DNA of 64,000 nucleotides, from positions 100,059 through 164,058 of the forward strand of contig NZ_JAHRXF010000009.1 of NCBI RefSeq assembly GCF_019104725.1. Reading direction: 5' to 3'. The notes under the pieces were generated by a model. The model searched no databases. It saw nothing but the letters and a program-made list of their open reading frames with translations, and had not been told where the DNA came from. How positions within the stretch are numbered: position 1 is the stretch's first letter; every line of letters begins with the position of its first letter. Shown in pieces: positions 44,391 through 53,954 of this stretch. Source of the DNA: Streptomyces corallincola (GTDB taxonomy: Bacteria > Actinomycetota > Actinomycetes > Streptomycetales > Streptomycetaceae). The position numbers and the translations under genes are program-made.

Positions 44391-47300
44391 ATGTACGAGC
44401 TGTCCCGCGTCCGCCTCTACTCCATCGGACCCGCCGGCGCGCGGTACGCCGACACCGTGCTCGACCTGCGGGGCGTCGGCCGCCCCGTGCCCGAACCGGC
44501 GCCCGCCCAGGCGGAGTTCTTCGAGGAGGAGCCCAGCGGCCCGCCGCGCAGGCCCGCGCCCGCCGGGGTGCTGTTCCTGGAGAACGGCGGCGGCAAGTCC
44601 GTCCTGCTCAAGCTGATCTTCTCGGTCATGCTGCCCGGCCACCGCAACACCCTCGGCGGCGCCAGCTCCGGCGTGCTGCGCAAGTTCCTGCTCGCCGACG
44701 ACTGCGGACACGTCGCGCTGGAGTGGCAGCACGTGCAGACCGGCGAGTGCGTGGTCGTCGGCAAGGCCAGCGAATGGCGCGGACGCCAAGTCTCCAACGA
44801 CCCGCGCAAGTTCGCGGAAGCCTGGTACTCCTTCCGGCCCGGTCCCGGACTCGGACTGGACAACCTGCCGGTCGCGGAGGCCACATCCGTACGGCCGCCC
44901 GTCGAGGGAGCCTCCGGCGCACGGGGCCGCCGCCGCACCATGAAGGGCTTCCGGGACGCGCTCACCGAGGCGGGCAAGGCGTACCCGCACCTGGAGGTGC
45001 ACTGGGAGGAGACCCACGAACGCTGGACCGAGCACCTCGGGGAACTCGGCCTCGACCCCGAACTCTTCCGCTACCAGCGGGAGATGAACGCCGACGAGGG
45101 CGAGGCCGCCGGACTGTTCGCGGTGAAGAAGGACTCCGACTTCACCGACCTGCTGCTGCGTGCCGTCACCGACACCCGCGACACCGACGGCCTCGCGGAC
45201 CTCGTCGGCGGCTTCGGCAACAAGCTCGGCCGCCGTGCCGAACTCATCGCCGAACGCGACTTCACCGCCGGTTCCGTGGACCTCCTCGGCCGGATCGTGG
45301 ACGCCGCCGAGGCCCGCTCCCGCGCCCGCGACATCCACGCGGGCGCCGAGCGCCGCACCCGCACCCTGGCCCGCCGCCTCTCCGCCCGCGCGGTACGGGA
45401 GCGGGTCCGCGCAGCCGACCTCGCCCAGCGCGTCACCGCCGCCGCCTACGCCGTCACCCACACCGAGGGCGCCCGTGGGCGCAGCGCGCTGGTAACCGCC
45501 GAACTCGCCTACCGGCACGCCTCGTTGGCGCTCGCCGCCGCCGAGAAGGCCGCCACCGCGCAGAAGCGCGAGCTGGCGGACGCCCGTACCCTGCACGCCG
45601 CCTGGCAGGCCGCCGAGGCCGTACTGCGGCACCGCGCCGCCGCCGACCGCGTCGCCCGCGTCTCCACCGCCATCCAGGAGGCCGAGCGGGACGCGGCCCC
45701 CGCCCTCGCCGCCCGCGCCAAGGCCGCCGTCGATCTCGTACGGGCCCTGCACACGGCCGCGCAGAGCGCCGAGGCCCTCGCCAACGAGGAGGAGGAGCGC
45801 TCGGCGGCCATCCAGGAGACGGGCGACGCCGCCTACCGCGACTCCACCACCGCCGCCACCGAGGCGCAGCGCGCCCGCAGCGAGGCCGGGCACCTGCGCC
45901 AGCGGCTGACCGAGGTCGAGCAGGAGACCGCCGAGGCGGTCCGCGCGGGCTGGCTGGACGACACCGCCCCGGACGCCGACCCGGCCCGCGCCGCGCTCGC
46001 CGCCAGCGACGCCGAGAAGGCCGCCGTCGCCCTCTGGGACACCGCCCGCGAAGCCGCCCGACGGGCCACCGAGCACGCCCGGGAGGCGGCGGGCGCCGAG
46101 TCCCGCGCCGAACTCACCGCCGCCCGCGCCGCCGACGCGGCGACCGCCGCGACCCGCGCCCACGAGGCCGAACGACGGCTCGCCCAGGCACTGGCGGCGG
46201 AGGAACGGCTGACGGAACTGCTCGGCCTGCCCGGTGCCCCGGCTGCCGTACGGGCCGGGGTGCCGGGGCCGCGTAGCGGGGGCGACGGCGGAGGCAGGGA
46301 GACACCGGGGGCGGGGGAGCAGCGGGTCGGAGTCGCGGGGGGTGTCGGGGCCTCCGGCGTTTCCGGGGCTTCTGGCGCCGCTGGTTCCGGTGTGGATCTC
46401 GGTGCCGGTCCCGGCGGGGAGGGTTCCGGCGGGACCAGCGGGGTGCCGGGTGCGTCCGGCGTCTCCGGCGACTCCGGTGGCGACGGCTCCGGGTACGGCT
46501 TCGGCTCCGCTGCCCACCCCGCCGGTTTCGGTGTCCCCGGCGAGCCCGGTGTTCCCGGTGACTCCGCCGCCTCCGGTGTCCTCGGCGCCGAGGAACTGGA
46601 CCGGTTCGCGGACGAGTTGCGCGCGCTGCTGGACGACGCCGTCTCCGGTGCCGAGCGCACCCTGTTCGACCTGCGTACGGCCGCTGCCGACGACGCCCGC
46701 ATCCTGGGCGCCCTCGGCGACGGGGGCCTGCTGCCGCCCGGCCCCGATGTGCTGGCCACCGTCGAGTTCCTGGGCGAGCAGGGCATCCCCGCGCTGCCCG
46801 GCTGGCGTTACCTGGCCCAGGCCGTTGACCCCGCCGACCACGCCCGGGTCCTCGCCGCCCGCCCCGAGCTGGTGGACGGCGTCGTCATCACCGACCCGGA
46901 CACCCACTCCCGCGCCCGCGCCGCCCTGGCCGAGGCCGCGCTGCTGCCCCGCTCCACCGTCGCCGTCGGCACCGCCGCCGCGCTGCTCGCACCCGCCCCG
47001 GCCGCCACCGACAGCGCCGACGACGTGTTCCTCGTACCGCCGAACCCGGCCATGCACGACGAATTCGCCGCCGACGAGGAACGTCAGGCGCTGCGCGCCC
47101 GCGCCACCGCCCGCGACGAGGAGATCCGCTCCCGCGCCGCCCGGCTCGGCAAGGACCGCGAACTCGCCGCCCGGCTCGCCTCCTGGCGCACCGGCTGCCC
47201 CGCCGGACGCCTCACCGAACTCGCGGAGGCCGCCGACACCGCGCGAGCCTTCGCCGCCGAGACCGAGGCCGAACTCACCGAGGCCCGCACCGTGCGCGCG

Positions 47301-49277
47301 GAGGCCGACGAGAACGCCGCCGAGGCCACCGGCGTACGCGACGAGCGCCAGGAGGCCGCACAGAAGGCCCGCCGCGCCGCCGACGTGCTCGCCGGACTCG
47401 CCCACCGGCTGCGCGAACGCGCCGGATGGCAGGCCCGGCTCCGCGAACTCGCGGACGAGGCCGCCGAGTCCGAGGCCCGCGCCCAGACCTGCCTCGACCG
47501 CGCCCGCGCCGCCGACGAGGACCGGCGTGCCGCCCAGCGCGCCGCCGACGACGCCCGCCGCACCACCCGCGTACTGCGCGCCGAGCGCGCCGAGATCGCC
47601 GGTGCCCCCGACGACGTACCCCAGGCGGACGGCGCCGCCCCCGAGGCGTCCCTGCCCGCGCTCCGCGAGGCATACCGCGCCGCCTCCCAGGTCTACGAGA
47701 AGGTCGGTGTCGGCGCCGACCTGCGCGCCGAGCAGGCCCGCGCGGAGAGCGACGAGAGCGCGTCCCTCGCGGAACTGGACCGGCTCAGCAACAAGGTCCG
47801 CACCCGTGCCGCCCAGCTCCTCCAGTCGCCCGACGGTTCCGACGGGCCGTCCCGGCAGGCCGCCGCCACCCGTGCCGAGGAACTCGTCCAGCTGCTGGAG
47901 ACCCGCGTGTCCACGGCGAGCGAACAGCTCGGCCGACTGCGCGGCGAGGCCGAACGGCACGCCCCCGAGGACGGCGAGGCGCACACCGAACTCGCCGGGG
48001 AACTTCAGCCGCGCGACGCCGAGCACGCCCAGGCCCTGCTGCGCACCGCCGGTGCCGAACTCGCCGCCCGCACCGGCGCGCTGGCCGAGGCCCGTGACGC
48101 GCACGCCGAACTCCTCACCGCGCACCGCGCCGCCGAGGACGCCGCCGGAGGCTTCGACGAGATCGCCGCGATGCTCCGCGACCTGCTGCGCGAACACACC
48201 GCCGACGACGACCAGGACGAACCCGAGCCCTATCCCGGCAGCCCCGAGGAGGCCCGGCAGTCCGCCGCCGAGGCCCGCCGCTCGCTGCGCGGATGCGCCG
48301 CCGACCTGTCCGCCGCCGAGGCAGCCGTGCGCGAGGCGGGCGACATCCTCGTCCGGCACGCCAACGCCACCCGCTACGAGCAGGTCCGCACCCCGGCCCG
48401 CCAGCAGATCCGCGAACTGCCCGCCGCTGCGCTGCCCGAGCACGCCCGCAAGTGGGCGGACGCCTTCGCACCCCGGCTGCGCGTCCTCACCGACGAACTC
48501 GCCCAGCTGGAACGCAACCGGGACTCCATCGTGGACCGGCTGCGCGGCCTGGTGGAATCGGCGCTGGCCACCCTGCGCTCGGCACAGCGGCTGTCCCGGC
48601 TGCCCGAGGGGCTCGGGGAGTGGTCGGGGCAGGAGTTCCTGCGCATCCGCTTCGAGGAACCCGACCAGGCCACGCTGACCGAACGGCTCGGGGAGGTCAT
48701 CGACGAGGCGACCCGTGCCGCCGTCCGTAAGAACTCCGACCTGCGCCGCGACGGCATGTCCCTGCTGCTGCGCGGAGTCGCCGCCGCACTCCAGCCCAAG
48801 GGCATCGCCGTGGAGATCCTCAAGCCGGACGCCGTGCTGCGCGCGGAACGCGTCCCGGTCGGGCAGATGGGCGACGTGTTCTCCGGGGGCCAGCTCCTCA
48901 CCGCCGCCATCGCCCTCTACTGCACGATGGCCGCCCTGCGCTCCAACGACCGGGGCCGCGACAAGCACCGCCACGCGGGCACCCTGTTCCTGGACAACCC
49001 CATCGGCCGCGCCAACGCGACCTACCTCCTTGAACTCCAGCGGGCCGTCTCCGACGCGCTCGGTGTCCAGCTCCTCTACACCACGGGCCTCTTCGACACG
49101 ACCGCACTGGCCGAGTTCCCGCTGGTGATCCGGCTGCGCAACGACGCCGACCTGCGCGCGGGGCTGAAGTACATCAGCGTCGAGGAACACCTCCGCCCCG
49201 GCCTGCCCCAGCCACCACAGACGGGCGAGGCGGTGCACAGCGAGATCACGGCGACCCGGATGTTCAAGAAGTCGTAG
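44391..49277 (+). CDS. Giant SMC/MukB-like ATPase, 1628 residues
   Basis: The N-terminal head holds a Walker A ENGGGKS at residues 64-70. Long Ala/Arg/Glu-rich coiled-coil regions (~260-620 and ~830-1420) flank a central region at ~620-830. The C-terminal head has an ABC signature FSGGQ (1497-1501) and Walker B TLFLDN (1531-1536), in which Asn follows the Asp instead of the usual Glu. Residues ~622-732 are Gly/Ser-rich with collagen-like G-x-y triplets. The architecture matches SMC-like MukB/MksB/JetC. The ATG follows the second gene by 80 bases. Confidence 0.85.
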   Translation: MYELSRVRLYSIGPAGARYADTVLDLRGVGRPVPEPAPAQAEFFEEEPSGPPRRPAPAGVLFLENGGGKSVLLKLIFSVMLPGHRNTLGGASSGVLRKFLLADDCGHVALEWQHVQTGECVVVGKASEWRGRQVSNDPRKFAEAWYSFRPGPGLGLDNLPVAEATSVRPPVEGASGARGRRRTMKGFRDALTEAGKAYPHLEVHWEETHERWTEHLGELGLDPELFRYQREMNADEGEAAGLFAVKKDSDFTDLLLRAVTDTRDTDGLADLVGGFGNKLGRRAELIAERDFTAGSVDLLGRIVDAAEARSRARDIHAGAERRTRTLARRLSARAVRERVRAADLAQRVTAAAYAVTHTEGARGRSALVTAELAYRHASLALAAAEKAATAQKRELADARTLHAAWQAAEAVLRHRAAADRVARVSTAIQEAERDAAPALAARAKAAVDLVRALHTAAQSAEALANEEEERSAAIQETGDAAYRDSTTAATEAQRARSEAGHLRQRLTEVEQETAEAVRAGWLDDTAPDADPARAALAASDAEKAAVALWDTAREAARRATEHAREAAGAESRAELTAARAADAATAATRAHEAERRLAQALAAEERLTELLGLPGAPAAVRAGVPGPRSGGDGGGRETPGAGEQRVGVAGGVGASGVSGASGAAGSGVDLGAGPGGEGSGGTSGVPGASGVSGDSGGDGSGYGFGSAAHPAGFGVPGEPGVPGDSAASGVLGAEELDRFADELRALLDDAVSGAERTLFDLRTAAADDARILGALGDGGLLPPGPDVLATVEFLGEQGIPALPGWRYLAQAVDPADHARVLAARPELVDGVVITDPDTHSRARAALAEAALLPRSTVAVGTAAALLAPAPAATDSADDVFLVPPNPAMHDEFAADEERQALRARATARDEEIRSRAARLGKDRELAARLASWRTGCPAGRLTELAEAADTARAFAAETEAELTEARTVRAEADENAAEATGVRDERQEAAQKARRAADVLAGLAHRLRERAGWQARLRELADEAAESEARAQTCLDRARAADEDRRAAQRAADDARRTTRVLRAERAEIAGAPDDVPQADGAAPEASLPALREAYRAASQVYEKVGVGADLRAEQARAESDESASLAELDRLSNKVRTRAAQLLQSPDGSDGPSRQAAATRAEELVQLLETRVSTASEQLGRLRGEAERHAPEDGEAHTELAGELQPRDAEHAQALLRTAGAELAARTGALAEARDAHAELLTAHRAAEDAAGGFDEIAAMLRDLLREHTADDDQDEPEPYPGSPEEARQSAAEARRSLRGCAADLSAAEAAVREAGDILVRHANATRYEQVRTPARQQIRELPAAALPEHARKWADAFAPRLRVLTDELAQLERNRDSIVDRLRGLVESALATLRSAQRLSRLPEGLGEWSGQEFLRIRFEEPDQATLTERLGEVIDEATRAAVRKNSDLRRDGMSLLLRGVAAALQPKGIAVEILKPDAVLRAERVPVGQMGDVFSGGQLLTAAIALYCTMAALRSNDRGRDKHRHAGTLFLDNPIGRANATYLLELQRAVSDALGVQLLYTTGLFDTTALAEFPLVIRLRNDADLRAGLKYISVEEHLRPGLPQPPQTGEAVHSEITATRMFKKS

Positions 49278-49370
49278 AGCGGGCCGGGGGACACCTCACG
49301 CGCCAGGGGAAGCCCCCCTCACCCGTGAAGGGTGCCCTCCCCACCCACCGGAGAAGGCGCCCTCACCCGT

Positions 49371-49871
49371 TCAGGGATGCGACAGCCGCCCCGCGCCGCC
49401 CCGGCGCCGTATCCGCTCCTGGTCGCGCAGGGCCACACGCTCCTGGCGGTGGCGGGCCCGGCGTTCGCGGCGGCGGGCGCGGGCCGTGCTGCTGGGCTCG
49501 GAGACCACGCCGTACCGCTGGCTCCAGACCTGGCGGGTCACCCACACGTCCGCCACCGACCACGTCGCCACCACGGTCGCGGCCACGCTGCTGATCACCA
49601 TCGGGAAGGCGAACCAGGACCCGGCCAGCGTGCACAGGAAGGCGGTCATGGCCAGGATCAGCGTCACCGAGATGATCAGCACCGCCCGGACCGCCGAGAC
49701 ACGCACCGGGTCCGGCATCCGATACCGGCGCGCGGGCTCCTCGACCCACAACGGCGGATATTCCGGGCCCCGGTCGGCCGAAGGCGCCCCCGCCCGCACC
49801 GCCGTACCCGCCCGCGCTCCGCGTTCCGCCGCCCCACCAGGCGCACCGTACTGCTCCGCCGTGCTCGTCAC
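49371..49871 (-). CDS. Two-span membrane protein with basic tail
   Basis: The 166-residue protein has two adjacent hydrophobic spans (VRAVLIISVTLILAMTAFLCTL and FAFPMVISSVAATVVATW) and a strongly basic C-terminal tail (TARARRRERRARHRQERVALRDQERIRRR). The GTG at 49871 follows GGGGAG, which gives 166 residues. It is convergent with the SMC gene; the 93 bases between hold nothing clear. The 413-base gap to cvnA (49872-50284) has two GGACATGT copies but no clear gene. Function unknown. Confidence 0.7.
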   Translation of the reverse strand: MTSTAEQYGAPGGAAERGARAGTAVRAGAPSADRGPEYPPLWVEEPARRYRMPDPVRVSAVRAVLIISVTLILAMTAFLCTLAGSWFAFPMVISSVAATVVATWSVADVWVTRQVWSQRYGVVSEPSSTARARRRERRARHRQERVALRDQERIRRRGGAGRLSHP

Positions 49872-50284
49872 CGTGTCACTCCCCACCGCCGGAAGCCCCG
49901 ATCGCCCGGGACCCGAAGACCCCGCTCCCCACTGGCTGCCCGGCTTGCGCTCTTCTACGCCGCCGGAACGCGAACCACGGCCGCACCGGCCGAATCCGCA
50001 CCCTTCTCCATGAACTATGACGAACGCCGTGCCCGGAAGATTCCCGGCCCGTGAAAATTTCCCGCCGACCCCCTGTCCGTACTGTGCCGAACGTGCCGTC
50101 CGCCGCTCATGCGCCACGGGTGCCATCTCCCGTCATGACCGGACAACTCGTCATCTCTCGCCGGGCAAGCGGAAGTTCGCTCTCCGGACATGTCTTCGAG
50201 TTGGCCCGGTGCGGTAGTAGGCTCGCGCCGTTTGCTGACGGACATGTGAATCCCCGACGGGCGGGGTTCGAGCTGGGGGAGGCC

Positions 50285-53038
50285 ATGCGCTTTCGCGGAA
50301 AGTCGATCCGCCGGAAGATCGTGGCGCTGCTCCTCGTGCCGCTGCTCTCCCTGACCGCCGTCTGGGGTTTCGCCACGGCGCTCACCGGGCGCGAGGTCAC
50401 CCGGCTGTTCCATGTGACCGACACCGTCCAGGACTTCGGGTTCCCGGTCGAGGACACCGTCCGGGTGCTCCAGCAGGAGCGCCGCCAGACCCTCGTCTAC
50501 CTCGCCGACCCGCGCGCCGCCGACGCCGGACCGGCCCTGCGCCGTACCCGGGGCGCCACCGACAGAGCCGTCGCCGGGGTCCGCGACAACGCCCGCGACC
50601 ACCACAAGCGGGACCGCCTCGGCCCCAACGACGCCCAGCGCCTCACCGCCGTGCTCGACGCGCTCGACGGCCTGGACTCGCTGCGCCGCAGCGTCGAGGA
50701 GCGCACCGTCACCCGCGCACAGGCCCTCGACCTCTACGACCGGCTGGTCGATCCCTGCTTCACCCTGCTCGCCGGACTCGACGGCGTGGACGACGTCGAG
50801 ATGGAGAAGCAGTCCCGCGCCCTGGTCAACGTCACCCGCGCCCGCGAACTCCTCTCCCGCGAGGACGCGCTGCTCGGCTCCGCCCTCGTCGTCGGCCGGA
50901 TCAGCCGCACCGAGTCGCAGGACGTCTCCGACCTCGTCGCCCAGCGCACCCTGCTCTACAACATCAGCCTCCCGCTGCTGCCCGCCGCCGAACGCGAGCG
51001 CTACGAGCAGTTCTGGAAGAACGCCACCACCGCCCCGCTCCGGGTCGCCGAGCAGAGCGCCATCGGCACCGACACCGGCACCCCGCGCGGCCTCACCGCC
51101 AAGGGCTGGGACGGCGTCGCGGGCAGCGTCCTCGACGAACTCGGCACCCTGGACGACCAGGCGGGTGACCGCCTCCAGGAACGCACCCGGCCCGTCGCCA
51201 TGAGCGTCATCCGGCAGGCCGCCTTCGCCGGTGCCCTCGGCCTCGTCGCCCTGCTGATCTCCCTGGTGCTGTCCGTGCGCGTCGGCCGCTCCCTCATCCG
51301 CGACCTGCGCCAGCTCCGCCTGGAGGCGCACGAGGCGTCCGGCGTCCGGCTGCCCAGCGTGATGCGGCGCCTCTCCGCCGGGGAACAGGTGGACGTGGAG
51401 ACCGAGGTGCCCCGGCTGGAGTACGACCAGAACGAGATGGGCGAGGTCGGCCAGGCCCTCAACACCCTCCAGCGGGCCGCCGTCGAGGCCGCCGTCAAGC
51501 AGTCCGAACTCCGCTCCGGGGTCTCCGACGTGTTCGTCAACCTCGCCCGCCGCAGCCAGGTCCTGCTGCACAAGCAGCTCACCCTGCTCGACACGATGGA
51601 ACGCCGTACCGAGGACACCGACGAACTCGCGGACCTCTTCCGCCTCGACCACCTCACCACCCGCATGCGCCGCCACGCCGAGGGCCTCGTCATCCTCTCC
51701 GGCGCCGCGCCCTCCCGGCAGTGGCGGCGCCCGGTGCAGCTCATGGACATCGTCCGGGCCGCCGTCGCGGAGGTCGAGGACTACGAGCGGGTCGAGGTAC
51801 GGCGCCTGCCCCGCGTCGCCGTCACCGGCCCCGCCGTCGCCGACCTCACCCACCTGGTGGCCGAACTCCTGGAGAACGCCACCGTGTTCTCCCCGCCGCA
51901 CACCGCCGTGCAGGTGGTCGGCGCGCGCGTCGCCAACGGTTTCACCCTGGAGATCAACGACCGGGGCCTCGGCATGACCGCCGAAGCACTCCTCGACGCC
52001 AACCTGCGCCTCGCGGAGACCCCCGAGTTCGAACTGTCGGACACCGACCGGCTCGGCCTCTTCGTGGTCAGCCGCCTCGCCCAGCGCCAGAACGTCCGCG
52101 TCTCCCTCCAGCCCTCCCCGTACGGCGGCACCACGGCCGTCGTCTTCATGCCGGACGCACTGCTCACCGACGACGTGCCCGACACCAACGGCGTCGGCTT
52201 CCGCCTCGACCGCGCCCGCGCCGCCCGCAAGGACGAGCGCGCCCCGCATCTGGCCACCGCCCGCGCCCGCACGGCGCAGCTCCCCGGCCCTCCGGCCGCC
52301 CTGCTGGACGGCCCGGTCGAGCTGGAGGCGCCGGTCGATCTGGACGTGGTCTCCGGCTTCCCCGGCGCGGTCACCGACGAGGACGGCGAGCGCGGCGGAC
52401 TGTTCCGCTCCCGCCGCCCGGCGGGCCGCGCCGACGAACGGCCGCCGTCCCGCCCCGGCGAGCCCCACACCCCGTCCCCGCACGGCCCCGACTCCGCTCC
52501 CACCGGGCTGCCCCGGCGCCAGACACCCAAGCTGGTCAGCTCGCACGGCCGTACCGTGGACCCCCGCCGCCCCCGCGACACCGACCCGGAGCAGCGCCCG
52601 GAGCCCGGCGGACCCCGCCGCCCCGGTACGCCGCCCGTCCCCGCCGCACCCGACGCGTCCGCCCCGGAGCTGCCCCGCCGCACGCGCACGGACCGCACGC
52701 CCACGGAGCGCACACCCACGGCCCCGGACCGAGCGGCCCCGGACCGAGCCGCCCCGGACCGAGCGGCCCCGGACCGGCCGGGTACCGACAGCACCCCCGG
52801 CACCGACCCCCTGCCCCGCCGCGTCCGCCAGGCCAACCTGGCACCGCAGCTCCGGCAGGAGGCGGAACCCCGTACGCGCAGCGCCGCCGCACCGGCCGGT
52901 GAGCGGGACGCGGACGAGGTCCGCAGCCGGATGGCCTCGCTGCAGCGCGGCTGGCAGCGCGGCCGGCGGGAGAACTCCGCCGACGACGAGACCCGCAACG
53001 GCACAGCACAAGGAACGAGCAAGGGGGACGGTCGATGA
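50285..53038 (+). CDS. cvnA: Conservon sensor kinase-like protein CvnA with nitrate-sensing-type domain
   Basis: The 917-residue protein has a membrane span near the start (ALLLVPLLSLTAVWGFATAL), a NIT-type helical extracellular domain (~40-300), a second span (~310-335), a HAMP-like linker, and a histidine-kinase ATPase domain (~500-620) with ELLENATVFSPPHT and DRGLGMTAEALLDAN. The ~230 residues after it are Pro/Arg-rich and disordered. In conservons, CvnA starts a G-protein-like signalling set. GGGGGAG precedes the ATG. It overlaps cvnB (ATGA). Confidence 0.9.
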   Translation: MRFRGKSIRRKIVALLLVPLLSLTAVWGFATALTGREVTRLFHVTDTVQDFGFPVEDTVRVLQQERRQTLVYLADPRAADAGPALRRTRGATDRAVAGVRDNARDHHKRDRLGPNDAQRLTAVLDALDGLDSLRRSVEERTVTRAQALDLYDRLVDPCFTLLAGLDGVDDVEMEKQSRALVNVTRARELLSREDALLGSALVVGRISRTESQDVSDLVAQRTLLYNISLPLLPAAERERYEQFWKNATTAPLRVAEQSAIGTDTGTPRGLTAKGWDGVAGSVLDELGTLDDQAGDRLQERTRPVAMSVIRQAAFAGALGLVALLISLVLSVRVGRSLIRDLRQLRLEAHEASGVRLPSVMRRLSAGEQVDVETEVPRLEYDQNEMGEVGQALNTLQRAAVEAAVKQSELRSGVSDVFVNLARRSQVLLHKQLTLLDTMERRTEDTDELADLFRLDHLTTRMRRHAEGLVILSGAAPSRQWRRPVQLMDIVRAAVAEVEDYERVEVRRLPRVAVTGPAVADLTHLVAELLENATVFSPPHTAVQVVGARVANGFTLEINDRGLGMTAEALLDANLRLAETPEFELSDTDRLGLFVVSRLAQRQNVRVSLQPSPYGGTTAVVFMPDALLTDDVPDTNGVGFRLDRARAARKDERAPHLATARARTAQLPGPPAALLDGPVELEAPVDLDVVSGFPGAVTDEDGERGGLFRSRRPAGRADERPPSRPGEPHTPSPHGPDSAPTGLPRRQTPKLVSSHGRTVDPRRPRDTDPEQRPEPGGPRRPGTPPVPAAPDASAPELPRRTRTDRTPTERTPTAPDRAAPDRAAPDRAAPDRPGTDSTPGTDPLPRRVRQANLAPQLRQEAEPRTRSAAAPAGERDADEVRSRMASLQRGWQRGRRENSADDETRNGTAQGTSKGDGR

Positions 53039-53469
53039 CCGCACCGAGGGCCACCGGCCACAGCGAGAACGACAAGGCACAGCTCAACTGGCTCCTGGAC
53101 GATCTGGTGGACCGCGTCGCCAGCATCCGCAAGGCCCTCGTCCTGTCCGGCGACGGACTGGCCACCGGCGTGTCCAAGGACCTGACCCGCGAGGACGGCG
53201 AACACCTGGCCGCCGTCGCGTCCGGCTTCCACAGCCTCGCCAAGGGCGTCGGCCGTCACTTCGACGCCGGGAGCGTCCGGCAGACCGTGGTCGAGCTGGA
53301 CGAGGCGTTCCTCTTCGTCACCGCGGCCGGTGACGGCAGCTGCCTCGCGGTCCTCTCCGACGCGGACTCCGACGTCGGCCAGGTCGCGTACGAGATGACG
53401 CTGCTGGTCAAGCGGGTCGGCGTGCATCTGGGAACCCCGACGCGCTCCGACGTGCCCGCGGGCGGGTAG
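53035..53469 (+). CDS. cvnB: Roadblock/LC7-domain protein CvnB
   Basis: The 144-residue protein is a Roadblock/LC7 fold (LDDLVDRVASIRKALVLSGDGLATG, LDEAFLFVTAAGDGSCLAVL), as in other CvnB proteins, which act as partners or GAP-like factors of CvnD. It overlaps cvnA by 4 bases; cvnC follows nine bases later. Confidence 0.92.
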   Translation: MTAPRATGHSENDKAQLNWLLDDLVDRVASIRKALVLSGDGLATGVSKDLTREDGEHLAAVASGFHSLAKGVGRHFDAGSVRQTVVELDEAFLFVTAAGDGSCLAVLSDADSDVGQVAYEMTLLVKRVGVHLGTPTRSDVPAGG

Positions 53470-53478
53470 TGGGATGAC

Positions 53479-53874
53479 ATGAGCGGAGACGGCCAGCCAA
53501 GGAAGCACTGGTTCGACGACGAGGCAGGACCGGTCGTCCGTCCGTACGCGATGACGCGTGGCCGCACCACCAGTGCGGCCCAGCACCGCCTCGACCTGAT
53601 CGCGGTGGTGGTCACCGAGCCCGACGCGGGCGACCCGGACGCCGACCCGACGCTCGTCCCCGAGCACACCGAGATCGTCGGCCTGTGCCGCACGGCACCC
53701 CAGTCCGTCGCGGAGCTGGCCGCCGAACTCGACCTCCCGATCGGGGTCGTCCGCGTCCTCATCGGGGACCTCGTGCACGCCGGACTCGTGCACGTCAGCC
53801 GACCGGTGCCCCCGGCCGAACTGCCCGACGAGAGCATCCTCCGCGATGTGATCAACGGCCTCCGGGCACTCTGA
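53479..53874 (+). CDS. cvnC: DUF742 protein CvnC
   Basis: The 131-residue protein begins KHWFDDEAGPVVRPYAMTRGRT, the conserved DUF742 start, and has a winged-helix-like C-terminal half (VAELAAELDLPIGVVRVLIGDLVHAGLV). CvnC links the kinase and GTPase in models from other conservons. cvnD begins 80 bases downstream. Confidence 0.92.
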   Translation: MSGDGQPRKHWFDDEAGPVVRPYAMTRGRTTSAAQHRLDLIAVVVTEPDAGDPDADPTLVPEHTEIVGLCRTAPQSVAELAAELDLPIGVVRVLIGDLVHAGLVHVSRPVPPAELPDESILRDVINGLRAL

Positions 53875-53954
53875 GCGGCGCGGAACCCGGCCGCCCGCGC
53901 GGTCAAGGCCACACCGGGTACAACTCCCCCTGCGGAACACGAAGATGAGGAACG

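Noticed and set aside
44148..49238. A 1696-codon open frame antisense to the SMC gene
   Set aside because: Its product is a Gly/Gln/Val-rich artefact of GC-rich third positions in the true gene; no domain and no ribosome site.
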